A stretch of DNA of 64,000 nucleotides from Flagellimonas lutimaris (GTDB lineage Bacteria; Bacteroidota; Bacteroidia; Flavobacteriales; Flavobacteriaceae): contig NZ_QXFH01000072.1 in the NCBI RefSeq assembly GCF_003581615.1, positions 186,001 through 250,000 of the forward strand, read 5' to 3'. A model generated the notes under the pieces. The model saw nothing but the letters and a program-made list of their open reading frames with translations. It was not told the DNA's origin and made no database searches. Shown here one piece after another: positions 36,850 through 48,505 of the stretch (position 1 is its first letter; the number at the start of each line of letters is the position of its first letter). The translations under genes and the position numbers were made by a program.

Positions 36850-37503
36850 ATGAACATTATGAAAAGATGGATAGGTTTTATACTGCATCTTGCCATGATT
36901 GTAGTTTTGACAAGTTTTGGTTCTTATACCGTAATGAAAAATGGGGATGTTGAAATTCCTGAATCATTGAAGGTAACAACCAATTTGGAATTCTTTGTAC
37001 CGCAAGATTCCATCGCACTTCTTGACGAGGACGAGGTAACACCTCCTTTTCTGGGTAAAGCCTTTAATGGCTTTAAGGAAGCACTCGCTTTTAAAGAGTC
37101 CCAGGGTAAATATCATAGAGTAAACACATTGGGTTATTTGGGTAAATACCAGTTTGGTAGTAGTACCTTGCACCTTATGGGAGTTTACGACATGGATGAT
37201 TTTTTGGAAAATCCAGAACTTCAGGAAAAGGCTTTTGAAGCCAATATTGCCCGTAATAAATGGATTTTAAGGAGAGATATAAAACGCTTCAACGGAAAAA
37301 CTATTGGTGGTATTAAGGTAACGGAATCCGGTATTCTTGCTGCGGCTCATTTAGCTGGGGCTGGAAACGTAAAGAAGTATCTACGATCGTATGGACAAAA
37401 CGATGTAACGGACGCTTATGGAAGTAGTATCTCATATTATATGAGTAAATTTTCGGGATACGATATTTCCAACATCGAACAGAAGAAAAATGCCAAAGTA
37501 TAA
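36850..37503 (+). CDS. secreted lysozyme/transglycosylase-like protein
   Basis: 217-residue exported or membrane-anchored protein. A hydrophobic segment (MKRWIGFILHLAMIVVLTSF) is followed after some 50 residues by a lysozyme-like domain: ALAFKESQGKYHRVN with the probable catalytic glutamate, then LGYLGKYQFGSSTL, and a C-terminal AAAHLAGAGNVKKYLRSYG and SISYYMSKFSGYD. The E-S-x-G ... GKYQF pattern is typical of transglycosylase and phage-lysozyme-like folds, so it probably cuts peptidoglycan. The start is the ATG at 36850 or the one three codons later. It follows mltG after 150 bases with its own promoter. Confidence 0.75.
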   Translation: MNIMKRWIGFILHLAMIVVLTSFGSYTVMKNGDVEIPESLKVTTNLEFFVPQDSIALLDEDEVTPPFLGKAFNGFKEALAFKESQGKYHRVNTLGYLGKYQFGSSTLHLMGVYDMDDFLENPELQEKAFEANIARNKWILRRDIKRFNGKTIGGIKVTESGILAAAHLAGAGNVKKYLRSYGQNDVTDAYGSSISYYMSKFSGYDISNIEQKKNAKV

Positions 37504-37518
37504 TTGGTAGGAGATTGT

Positions 37519-37549
37519 AAAAAAAGCCCCTAGAATTGGGGCTTTTTTT
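37519..37549. terminator. bidirectional terminator overlapping the end of the RsmI-like gene
   Basis: AAAAAAAGCCCC and GGGGCTTTTTTT arms around TAGAATT. It stops the lysozyme-like gene on the plus strand and the dnaA operon on the minus strand. The stop codon of the minus-strand gene (37530-37532) lies inside the loop, so one arm codes for its last residues. Confidence 0.87.
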
Positions 37550-38276
37550 GTGCGTGAATAATATATATTGTGGGTCTTTTGTCCAAATCTATTTCAATTT
37601 CGCCCCACTCGTGAACACTTTTGGTTGAGATAAACTCGGTGGGTAAGGTAATATCGCAAGCGATACATAAGCGGGTCGACTTTTGTAGTGTTTTTAAAAG
37701 CTCTTTTACCAACTTGTTATTCCGATATGGTGTTTCCATAAAAATCTGGGATTGCCCTTTGTCGCGGGATAATCGCTCCAGAGCTTTTATCATTTTTTTT
37801 CGTTCGGAATTGTCTATGGGCAAGTAGCCATTGAAAGCAAAATTCTGACCATTCATGCCACTGCTCATCATGGCCATCAAAATAGAGGAGGGACCTACTA
37901 ATGGAACCACTTGAATTCTTTTTTCATGGGCCACACGAACAACATCTGCTCCGGGGTCCGCAATTCCTGGGCAGCCTGCCTCAGACAACACACCAATATC
38001 AAATCCATGAATGCAAGGGTCTAAAAAAGAAGGTATTTCTTCTAGGTTGGTATATTTGTTCAAGGACTGTAAATGGAGCTCTGGCTGAGATTTGCTGGGA
38101 CTCACTCGTTTAATAAAGCGTCTGGCCGTCTTCTCATTTTCTACAATGTAATGGTCGATTCGCTCTATGGTTCCCTTAACCGAAATAGGCAGCACCTCCA
38201 AAGGAGCATTGTCTCCCAAAGTTGTGGGAATCAGGTATATTTTGCCTACGACTAAACCAGGTTTTTCCTCTTCCAT
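37530..38276 (-). CDS. RsmI-like SAM-dependent methyltransferase (tetrapyrrole methylase family)
   Basis: 248-residue methylase of the fold shared by RsmI (16S rRNA C1402 2'-O-methyltransferase) and porphyrin methylases. It starts KIYLIPTTLGD and has LSEAGCPGIADPGADVV where RsmI has SDAGTPxISDPG, then VVPLVGPSSILMAMMSSG and FNGYLP. It is about 40 residues shorter than E. coli RsmI and has Glu and Cys in place of conserved Asp and Thr. Bacteroidota often carry both a true RsmI and this variant, so the rRNA target is uncertain. Its last codons lie in the terminator hairpin. Co-transcribed with the phosphatase (four-base gap) and dnaA. Confidence 0.88.
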   Translation of the reverse strand: MEEEKPGLVVGKIYLIPTTLGDNAPLEVLPISVKGTIERIDHYIVENEKTARRFIKRVSPSKSQPELHLQSLNKYTNLEEIPSFLDPCIHGFDIGVLSEAGCPGIADPGADVVRVAHEKRIQVVPLVGPSSILMAMMSSGMNGQNFAFNGYLPIDNSERKKMIKALERLSRDKGQSQIFMETPYRNNKLVKELLKTLQKSTRLCIACDITLPTEFISTKSVHEWGEIEIDLDKRPTIYIIHAQKKPQF

Positions 38277-38280
38277 GGCC

Positions 38281-38733
38281 TTAATTTAGCTTTTTCGCAA
38301 TTGCCCCACAAGCACTATCAATCATTTGATACACATTTTCAAAACCATCATTACCACCGTAATAGGGATCAGGTACTTCTCGGATGCCCAATTCAACCTC
38401 ACTCAACAACAATTTAACTTTGCTAGCTTCCTCTTTGGTTTCCGCAAGACTCGCGATATCAGAAAAATTACTACGGTCCATTACATAAATATGATCAGAC
38501 TCGGAAAAATCTTCCTTTGAAAACTTTCTGCACTTTTGATTTTCAATGCTTAGGCCATATTTACGGGCTACCGAAATAGAGCGTTTGTCGGGCGGATTGC
38601 CAATATGGTATCCAGCTGTACCAGCGGAATCCACAAAAACAGCATCGGAATTAACCTTGGATTGCAAAATGCCTTCGGCCAATGGTGATCTGCAAATGTT
38701 ACCCAAGCAGACCATCAAAACTTTGGTTTTCAT
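38281..38733 (-). CDS. low molecular weight protein-tyrosine phosphatase
   Basis: 150-residue LMW phosphatase. The P-loop MVCLGNICRSPLAEG has the nucleophile Cys9 and Arg15, and the general acid is the aspartate in VPDPYYGG. These enzymes reverse tyrosine phosphorylation (for example of BY-kinases for capsule export) or act on phosphoarginine; no such partner is adjacent. It lies 18 bases after dnaA and four before the RsmI-like gene. Confidence 0.95.
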   Translation of the reverse strand: MKTKVLMVCLGNICRSPLAEGILQSKVNSDAVFVDSAGTAGYHIGNPPDKRSISVARKYGLSIENQKCRKFSKEDFSESDHIYVMDRSNFSDIASLAETKEEASKVKLLLSEVELGIREVPDPYYGGNDGFENVYQMIDSACGAIAKKLN

Positions 38734-38751
38734 AAATGCTTTTGTGAAGTG

Positions 38752-40176
38752 TTAGGAGAACTTCTTGCTCAAATCCTCAATGTATTTTCTAAATTGCTTG
38801 TCTGTTTCAGCAAGGTTATCCACAGTTTTACAGGCATGAAGCACGGTAGCATGATCACGCTTGCCAATTTGAGACCCAATACTTGCAAGGGACGCCTTGG
38901 TGAATTTTTTTGCAAAGAACATGGCCAATTGTCTTGCTTGTACAATATGGCGTTTTCTTGTTTTGGATTGAAGCGTGGCCACATCCATCTCGAAGTAGTC
39001 GGAAACCACTTTTTGAATGTAATCGATGGATACTTCTCGCTTGGTATTTTTTACAAACTTTTCCACCACTTGTTGGGCCAACTCCAAAGTAACTTCGCGT
39101 TTATTGAAAGAGGATTGTGCTATCAATGAAATGATGGCGCCTTCCAATTCACGAATGTTGGTTTTAATATTTTTGGCTACGTGATCTATGATATCTTCTG
39201 GCATCTCAACCCCGTCGCGGTACAACTTATTCTTTAAGATGGATACACGAGTCTCATAATCTGGATTTTGCAATTCGGCCGATAGCCCCCATTTAAAACG
39301 GGATAGCAGACGTTGTTCAATGTCTTGCATATCCACAGGAGCCTTGTCCGATGTCAAAATTACTTGCTTGCCGTTTTGGTGCAAGTGGTTGAATATATGG
39401 AAGAATACATCTTGTGTTCCAGATTTACCCGATAGGAATTGTACATCGTCAATAATAAGTACATCTATCAATTGGTAAAAATGGATAAAATCGTTTCGGG
39501 TATTCTTTTTAACCGACTCAATATATTGTTGGGTAAATTTTTCCGCAGAAATATAGAGAACTGTTTTTTCCGGATACTTGTCTTTAATTTCAACTCCAAT
39601 GGCATGGGCCAAGTGTGTTTTTCCTAAACCAACTCCACCAAAAACCAATAAAGGGTTAAAGGATGTTCCTCCTGGTTTGTTGGCTACGGCCATACCTGCC
39701 GACCTTGCCAATCGGTTGGAATCTCCTTCCAAGAAATTGTCAAAGTTATAGTTTGGATTTAACTGGGATTCGATTTTTATGTTTCGAATACCAGGAATCA
39801 CAAATGGATTTTTTAGTTCGGGACTTTTGGAGGTAATCGGCACATCCAATTCCTGAGGTCCAACAGCAGTACGGTTGGAACTTGGAATTTGTTCCGTAAA
39901 AGGTTCCTTGTTTCCGTACTTGTTTTCCATTTTTATAACGTAGATAAGCTTTGCATTGCTACCCAACTCACGTGTCATGGCAACTTTTAAAAGCTTTACA
40001 TAATGTTCTTCGAGCCATTCGTAGAAAAACTTGCTGGGTACTTGTATACTGAGTGCCTTATCAGTTAGTTTTATAGGTTTGATAGGTTCAAACCAGGTTT
40101 TGAATGCCTGCGGTTGGATGTTATCTTGGATAAAAGCCAAACAGTTGTTCCATACGGAATTAGCAGTAGCACTCAT
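38752..40176 (-). CDS. dnaA: chromosomal replication initiator protein DnaA
   Basis: 474-residue DnaA, which opens the origin and loads helicase. Domain I (1-80) has WFEPIKPIKL; the AAA+ domain has Walker A GGVGLGKTHLAHAIG, Walker B VLIIDDVQFL and sensor SRFKWGLSAEL; domain IV has the DNA-binding signature IGKRDHATVLHACK. First gene of dnaA-phosphatase-RsmI-like. Only one perfect DnaA box (TTATCCACA, 38816-38824) is found, inside its own 3' end, so the origin is probably not here. Confidence 0.98.
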   Translation of the reverse strand: MSATANSVWNNCLAFIQDNIQPQAFKTWFEPIKPIKLTDKALSIQVPSKFFYEWLEEHYVKLLKVAMTRELGSNAKLIYVIKMENKYGNKEPFTEQIPSSNRTAVGPQELDVPITSKSPELKNPFVIPGIRNIKIESQLNPNYNFDNFLEGDSNRLARSAGMAVANKPGGTSFNPLLVFGGVGLGKTHLAHAIGVEIKDKYPEKTVLYISAEKFTQQYIESVKKNTRNDFIHFYQLIDVLIIDDVQFLSGKSGTQDVFFHIFNHLHQNGKQVILTSDKAPVDMQDIEQRLLSRFKWGLSAELQNPDYETRVSILKNKLYRDGVEMPEDIIDHVAKNIKTNIRELEGAIISLIAQSSFNKREVTLELAQQVVEKFVKNTKREVSIDYIQKVVSDYFEMDVATLQSKTRKRHIVQARQLAMFFAKKFTKASLASIGSQIGKRDHATVLHACKTVDNLAETDKQFRKYIEDLSKKFS

Positions 40177-40378
40177 AGAAGTTTTTCCTTGTTTTAATGG
40201 TTAGCTTTAATATTTAAGAGTAAACATCTAAAGGGTTATAAGATGCTTATTGGATGCGACAAATATGTGAACAAATCTTTTAAAAAAAAAATCAATTTGT
40301 CATTGAAAGTTTTGTTTTTTTTTCGCATGTTACCCTCAAAATAAGCAAGCCTCTAAATATATAATTTTTCAGTTAAAA

Positions 40379-40777
40379 ATGGGTCTAAATTCATATTCTT
40401 TTCGGGTTCGGTATGCAGAAACCGACCAAATGGGGGTTGTTTACCACGGAAACTATGCACAGTATTTTGAGTTGGGCAGAGTTGAGTGGTTAAGAGCCAT
40501 GGGAATCACTTACAAAAGCATGGAAGATAACGGCATAATATTACCCGTAATTTCCTTACACATTAATTATAAAAAGTCTGCGTTGTATGATGATTTACTC
40601 ACGGTACGTACCCGATTGAAATCTAAACCGATGGTGAAAATTGAATTCGACTACGAGCTGTTGAACGAGTCAGGGGAATTATTGGCCACAGCAAATACCG
40701 TTTTGGCTTTTATGGATAAAAAAACAGGTAGGCCCATTAAATGTCCCGATTATATTTTGGAAAAATTGGAGGATTAA
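40379..40777 (+). CDS. acyl-CoA thioesterase (YbgC/FadM family)
   Basis: 132-residue hotdog-fold thioesterase. The YbgC signature is FRVRYAETDQMGVVYHGNYAQYFELGR, with the catalytic aspartate in MGVV... replaced only in spacing, then EWLRAMGITYKSMEDNGI. It likely releases short or medium acyl groups from CoA or ACP. Divergent from dnaA (202 bases, AT-rich, no further feature seen) and overlapping the end of yigZ by four bases. Confidence 0.93.
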   Translation: MGLNSYSFRVRYAETDQMGVVYHGNYAQYFELGRVEWLRAMGITYKSMEDNGIILPVISLHINYKKSALYDDLLTVRTRLKSKPMVKIEFDYELLNESGELLATANTVLAFMDKKTGRPIKCPDYILEKLED

Positions 40778-41388
40778 TCCAATTGTGTGATTTTTATGTG
40801 TTGCATTTCATCGAAAAGTTGAAACACTTCCTCCGATTCACTTAATCGAACCGAAATAACAAGCGCACAATCCAACTCCATTTTTTGGGAAACAATGTTC
40901 AGATTTTTCTGTTTGATGATTCGCATCACTATATCCATTTCTGGGTAACCAAATTGTAATCGAAACTGCGCCTTAATGGTTTTCTTTACAATCTTGGCAT
41001 TTTCCAGGGCCATTTGAGCAGCGGTTTTGTATGCCTGAATCAAGCCACCAACCCCAAGTTTGGTGCCGCCGAAGATTCTGGTCACTGTAATCAATACATT
41101 GGTAACATCAAAAGATTGGATTTGTCCGTAAATAGGCATTCCCGCTGAATTATTGGGTTCCCCATCATCGTTGGCCCTGTATGTTGGGCTTTCGACTCCT
41201 AGTTGCCAAGCGTAGCAAACATGGTTGGCCGTATGATATTTTTTTCGAAGTTCCTCTACAATAGGTTTTACATCATCTTCCGAAGTAATAGGGTAGACTG
41301 CAGCATAAAATTTGCTTTTTCGGTCTTTATATAAAATCTCGGGCGAAGGTTTGTTGACGGTCTTGTAAACATCTTCTTTTTTCTCCAT
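40774..41388 (-). CDS. YigZ/IMPACT family protein
   Basis: 204-residue protein of the UPF0029 (IMPACT/YigZ) family. The N-terminal domain shows SKFYAAVYPITSEDDVKPIVEELRKKYHTANHVCYAW and DGEPNNSAGMPIYGQI, then FGGTKLGVGGLIQAYKTAA; a small C-terminal domain of about 65 residues has an EF-G-like fold. The biochemical role is not settled; YigZ may interact with the ribosome or proline peptides. Last gene of ribD-HAD-EamA-yigZ; its first base overlaps the stop of the transporter gene. Confidence 0.92.
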   Translation of the reverse strand: MEKKEDVYKTVNKPSPEILYKDRKSKFYAAVYPITSEDDVKPIVEELRKKYHTANHVCYAWQLGVESPTYRANDDGEPNNSAGMPIYGQIQSFDVTNVLITVTRIFGGTKLGVGGLIQAYKTAAQMALENAKIVKKTIKAQFRLQFGYPEMDIVMRIIKQKNLNIVSQKMELDCALVISVRLSESEEVFQLFDEMQHIKITQLD

Positions 41389-42251
41389 CAGAACAAAGCT
41401 ACCAATATTATGCTCAAAATGGCCAAAGCAACACCTCCCCAGTTTTTAAGACTCAACTTTTCCTTAAAGAGTAAGATTCCGAATATAGTAGAGAACATTA
41501 CAATGGCGACATTATTTAAAGTAAAGATAGCAGCACTGCTCAAAATGTCCGAGCGTAGTGCGCGAATCAAAAAATAGATGGAGAAATAGTTTGGTACACC
41601 AAGGGCGATTCCTCCCACAATATTTTTAAGGTTGATTTTTAACGGAGTTTTTACCGCCTTCATTCCTATGAAAATGAAACCGGTCAAAGCTGCAAAACCA
41701 AAGATCATGGAAGAGAATACGGGAATTTCCTGATCGGTCAAATGGATTTCCTCAAAATACTGAATGCTGGTATCGATAACACCGGAACCCAAAAACACCA
41801 ATAAAGGAAGTATCAGCGCCTTTCTATTTATTCTGATACTCTTCTCCTTGATTGAGGCCAAGTACACGGCAACCAATGCCAATAGAATCCCTATAATCTG
41901 AAGCGGGCTCAAATGTTCGCCATAAAGTACAACACCCATTACTACGGGAATCGCCAACGACATTTTGGTAGCCACCGAGGCCACAGAAACTCCAGAGACT
42001 TGGGCAGTTTTGGCCATTAGATTAAAAATCACAATAAATAGAATACCCAATAAGATAGGCCCCACAAACCAAGGTTTGTTGGTTAAATCACTGACCCCAA
42101 CAGGACCATCATATAAAAAGAATCCAACCAAGCAAGCAACCACATAATTGGTGATGATGGCGTATAGTGTCTGAATTTTATAAACATCAAATAATTTAAA
42201 GACCACAAAAATCAACGTGGAACTAAGAACACTCAGGGCAAGATATATCAT
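41388..42251 (-). CDS. EamA/DMT family transporter
   Basis: 287-residue drug/metabolite transporter-like protein with about ten hydrophobic helices in two EamA repeats (LSVLSSTLIFVVFKLFD at the start; ILSSAAIFTLNNVAIVMFSTIFGILLF near the end). The solute is unknown. Placement just after ribD and a HAD phosphatase is compatible with flavin-related metabolism, but DMT proteins are found in many contexts and this is weak. It overlaps yigZ by one base and follows the HAD gene without a gap. Confidence 0.9.
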   Translation of the reverse strand: MIYLALSVLSSTLIFVVFKLFDVYKIQTLYAIITNYVVACLVGFFLYDGPVGVSDLTNKPWFVGPILLGILFIVIFNLMAKTAQVSGVSVASVATKMSLAIPVVMGVVLYGEHLSPLQIIGILLALVAVYLASIKEKSIRINRKALILPLLVFLGSGVIDTSIQYFEEIHLTDQEIPVFSSMIFGFAALTGFIFIGMKAVKTPLKINLKNIVGGIALGVPNYFSIYFLIRALRSDILSSAAIFTLNNVAIVMFSTIFGILLFKEKLSLKNWGGVALAILSIILVALF

Positions 42252-42854
42252 TTACAATTTTGATTTTAGTTGGGCGATGTCTTCTTTGCCTACCTGAAGG
42301 TTCCAGACTTTAATGCCCAATTGTAGCGCAGAATCGGTATTTTCTTTTACATCATCCACAAAGAAAGTTTCGTCGGCTGCAAGATTGTTTTCTTGCAATA
42401 CGAAATCAAAAATTTCCGAATCTGGTTTGCGCATCCCAATTTCATAGCTTAAATAAAACTTGTCAAAAGCGTTTTTGAATCGATTGAACCGATGTATTCC
42501 CATTTGTTCCTTCACACATTCTATATGCAGGTCGTTGGTGTTGCTCAACAAAATCATTTTGTATTGATTTTCCTTGGCAAGATCTTCAATAAACTGTAAT
42601 CGTTCTTCCGGAAAATCCAATAAAATAGAGTTCCAGGCTTGCGTTAAATATTCCCTGCTGGCTTTGGGAAAACGAGTTGAAACTTCATCCAAAAAATCCG
42701 AAGAAGAAATTAGTCCTTTCTCATAATTTTGAAACAAACCCTCCAAATTTGGGGTCACTTCGGTAAATCCGTGCTGCACCATTGCCTTTGCCGTGGCAGG
42801 CTTGTCCAAATTGATGAGCACATCGCCAAAATCTAGGATAATGTTCTTAATCAT
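42252..42854 (-). CDS. HAD-superfamily phosphatase
   Basis: 200-residue HAD hydrolase of subfamily IA. The motif is IILDFGDVLINLD, where DxGD has a variant second position; motif II is MILLSNTNDLH and the later GMRKPDSEIFDFVLQ and FFVDDVKENTDSALQLG are typical of YihX-like sugar phosphatases. The first motif reads DFGDV, so the usual second aspartate of DxD is a glycine as in several related families. It overlaps ribD by eight bases; riboflavin synthesis needs an unassigned phosphatase for the ribityl intermediate, for which this gene is a candidate by position only. Confidence 0.88.
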   Translation of the reverse strand: MIKNIILDFGDVLINLDKPATAKAMVQHGFTEVTPNLEGLFQNYEKGLISSSDFLDEVSTRFPKASREYLTQAWNSILLDFPEERLQFIEDLAKENQYKMILLSNTNDLHIECVKEQMGIHRFNRFKNAFDKFYLSYEIGMRKPDSEIFDFVLQENNLAADETFFVDDVKENTDSALQLGIKVWNLQVGKEDIAQLKSKL

Positions 42855-43899
42855 TTATATATAAGGATAAGGTGTCAGTTAAAATCTGTTGCCGCTGCGA
42901 TAGGGTTCCTTTTAATTTTGGGGCAGGCAACCCTTTTTTAAAACAAACGGAACCTTTAAAAATGCGAGCCTCGTCCCACAGGTTTTTACCTATAAAAGTT
43001 TGAAGCGTTTTTGCCCCTCCTTCAACAATTAAGCTGGTAATATTGTTTTGATGAAGTACATCACAGATTTGTTGGGCCAAGGGTTTTGAAAAATCTAGTA
43101 CAGCATAATCTATACCTTTAATATATAATGATTGATCCCTTACCGTTGTCAAAACAATAGTTAGGACAGATGCATCCAAAACGTGAAAGCTCGAATCAAT
43201 TTTCAAATCCTTGTCCAAAACAACACGAATGGGGTCCTTGCCCGCCCAATTACGAGTGGTCAATTTGGGGTTGTCCTCCAAAACAGTTCGGGTTCCTACC
43301 AGAATGGCCTGTTCTTGGCTTCGCCATTGGTGCACCAATTGCTTGGAATGGGCGTTGGTAATCCAAAAAGGTTCAGGGTTCTCTTTTCGTAAAGATGCAT
43401 CGGGCGCTATAAAGCCATCATCTGACTCCGCCCATTTTAATATAATGTAGGGGCGATTCTTTTCCTGAAAGGTCAAAAAACGTTTGTGGTGTTCCCTGCA
43501 TTCATCTTCCAGAATGCCCACTGTGACTTTGCAACCCGCATCCTCCAATTTTTTGATGCCTTTGCCTGCAACCTTATCGTGAGGGTCCTTTAATCCGATA
43601 AAAACCTCTTTGAGTTTGTGCTTAGCAATCAAATCTGCGCAAGGAGGTGTTTTTCCGTAATGGGAGCAGGGCTCTAACGTAACATATAATGATGATTCCT
43701 GAAGTAAATGCTTGTCCTTCACGGAATTTATGGCATTCACTTCGGCATGTGGACCTCCGTAGGGACTGGTAAAACCTTCGCCGATAATTTTTCCGTCATG
43801 CACAATTACACATCCCACCATAGGATTGGGTGCAGTGGTTCCCAGCCCTTTTTTGCCCAATTCTATGCATCGGAGGATGTATTTTTGATGTATATTCAC
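42847..43899 (-). CDS. ribD: bifunctional riboflavin biosynthesis deaminase/reductase RibD
   Basis: 350-residue RibD. The deaminase half has the zinc signature GGPHAEVNAI and PCSHYGKTPPC; the reductase half begins near residue 150 (RPYILKWAESDDGFIAPD) with SLIVEGGAKTLQTFI at its end. It carries out the second and third steps from the GTP cyclohydrolase product. The start is a GTG at 43899 (NIHQKYILRCIELG follows); reading on to 44184 would run antisense through the GNAT gene. A TATTTTTG at 43911-43904 would place transcription about one base before the GTG. Confidence 0.95.
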   Translation of the reverse strand: MNIHQKYILRCIELGKKGLGTTAPNPMVGCVIVHDGKIIGEGFTSPYGGPHAEVNAINSVKDKHLLQESSLYVTLEPCSHYGKTPPCADLIAKHKLKEVFIGLKDPHDKVAGKGIKKLEDAGCKVTVGILEDECREHHKRFLTFQEKNRPYIILKWAESDDGFIAPDASLRKENPEPFWITNAHSKQLVHQWRSQEQAILVGTRTVLEDNPKLTTRNWAGKDPIRVVLDKDLKIDSSFHVLDASVLTIVLTTVRDQSLYIKGIDYAVLDFSKPLAQQICDVLHQNNITSLIVEGGAKTLQTFIGKNLWDEARIFKGSVCFKKGLPAPKLKGTLSQRQQILTDTLSLYIND

Positions 43900-43903
43900 C
43901 CCG

Positions 43904-43911
43904 CAAAAATA
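43904..43911 (-). promoter_or_regulatory. -7 promoter element of ribD, near-leaderless
   Basis: On the minus strand TATTTTTG. The predicted start is about 43900, one base before the GTG codon, in a gap of only 30 bases to the divergent GNAT gene. Confidence 0.5.
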
Positions 43912-43929
43912 GAACAATAAAAATACAAT

Positions 43930-44414
43930 ATGGGAGATACGGTGATTCGTGAAATAACCCCCGAAGACAACGCACAGGTGGCCCAAGTAATACGAAAGGT
44001 TTTTGAGGATATGGGTGTGCCCAAAGTGGGAACCGCCTATGCAGATAAGGCGTTGGACGATATGTACTCCAATTACAATGTGCCAAAGGCAGCCTACTTT
44101 GTAGTGGAGCATCAGGGGCGGATTATTGGTTGTGCAGGTGTGGCACAATTGGACAATTACGATGGAAATGTATGTGAACTTCAAAAAATGTACTTTTTGG
44201 AAGAGGCTAGGGGCAAGGGACTTGGTGCCAAAATGATAACGGCCTGTTTAGAAAAAGCCAAGGAATTTGGTTTTGAAGCATGTTATTTGGAGACCATGCC
44301 TTATATGGAAGCCGCTCAAAAATTGTACAAAAAGAACGGTTTTGATTATATAGATGCCCCAATGGGAAACACAGGGCACTATTCCTGTCCGGTTTGGATG
44401 CTTAAAAAGTTGTA

Positions 44415-44415
<1 letters not shown>
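43930..44415 (+). CDS. GNAT family N-acetyltransferase
   Basis: 161-residue acetyltransferase. The acetyl-CoA signature is KMYFLEEARGKGLGAKMITACLE, preceded by IIGCAGVAQLDNYDGNVCEL and followed by YMEAAQKLYKKNGFDYID, typical of the GNAT fold. Substrate unknown. It starts 30 bases from the divergent ribD and its stop overlaps the prmC ATG by one base, so it is the first gene of a GNAT-prmC-ligA run. Confidence 0.93.
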
Positions 44416-47634
<3,219 letters not shown>

Positions 47635-47875
47635 GAATAATTGCCTTCCATTCTTTGATATCGGTTCTCGTTCCAACAAAGTTTTTCTACTGTCTATATA
47701 TTCTGGATTTTCTTGACTCATTTAAGATTTTCGTAATTGAAAAATAGAGAGGGGATTGGTTTTAGCCTTCAAAATCTTTGATTCGTCAATTCAAATAGGG
47801 CATAGGTCAATTGTAGTTGAAATCTTTATCGGTTATTCCACATCTTGCTTCCTATAATCATTATTGTTATAAACT

Positions 47876-48457
47876 ATGAAAAGAAGTAAAATGTGGGGTA
47901 TTCCCTTTGTTATTATCGGTATTTTGTGGTCCTGCGACCCAAATCGACCAGATTCTATTTATGTGAACACGGCACCTAAAGTCAACAACCAAAGCTTTTC
48001 TGTTTTGGAGGATATTTCAGATAAAGAAATTATCGGACAGGTAATAGCTTCGGATGTTGACGAAGATAAATTAACATATACCATTGAACAAGATGACAGC
48101 GGTTTGTTTGCTATATCAAAAAGTGGAGCAATACGATTGGCAACTGATAAATCCTTGGATTATGGTATAGCCGATGAACATATCTTGTCAATTAAAGTTC
48201 ATGACGGTATTGTGGGTAGAATAGCCACGATAACCATTCAGGTGGGAAATGTAAACATGGGGCCACCTGTAGTTGTAGATCAATTTTTTGAGGTGGCAGA
48301 GGATATTTCAGACATTCATATTATTGGAAGCATTCAAGCGGATGACGCCGATGGAGACGTTCTGGTCTATAGTATTGTTCAAAATGACAACGACCTTTTT
48401 GAACTTACCGAAAACGGGGAATTGAGCCTGAAAGATGGGGAACGATTGGATGATTAA
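47876..48457 (+). CDS. 5' fragment: lipoprotein with cadherin-like repeats
   Basis: 193-residue open part before the premature stop. It has a lipoprotein signal ending in LWSC and one and a half cadherin-like repeats (SVLEDISDKEIIGQVIASDVDEDKL and FEVAEDISDIHIIGSIQADDADGD). If translated it would be an exported lipoprotein that lacks the BspA repeats and ends in the middle of the second repeat, so it is unlikely to fold fully. Confidence 0.7.
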   Translation: MKRSKMWGIPFVIIGILWSCDPNRPDSIYVNTAPKVNNQSFSVLEDISDKEIIGQVIASDVDEDKLTYTIEQDDSGLFAISKSGAIRLATDKSLDYGIADEHILSIKVHDGIVGRIATITIQVGNVNMGPPVVVDQFFEVAEDISDIHIIGSIQADDADGDVLVYSIVQNDNDLFELTENGELSLKDGERLDD

Positions 48458-48505
48458 ACCACAGAAAAGCATGAGATCCAAATAAGTGTTACAGATGGTG
48501 AGGAA

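Noticed and set aside
38816..38824. Perfect DnaA box TTATCCACA inside the 3' end of dnaA as part of oriC
   Set aside because: A single box in coding sequence; no cluster of boxes or AT-rich unwinding element around dnaA. Not enough to call an origin.
40177..40378. AT-rich gap between dnaA and the thioesterase as an origin
   Set aside because: No DnaA boxes and no repeats; it looks like two divergent promoters.
43900..44184. N-terminal extension of RibD by 95 residues
   Set aside because: It would be antisense to the GNAT gene and has no RibD family similarity; the GTG at 43899 gives the normal length.
47635..47875. Gene or RNA in the gap after the 47341 gene
   Set aside because: No reading frame, hairpin or promoter element that I can support.
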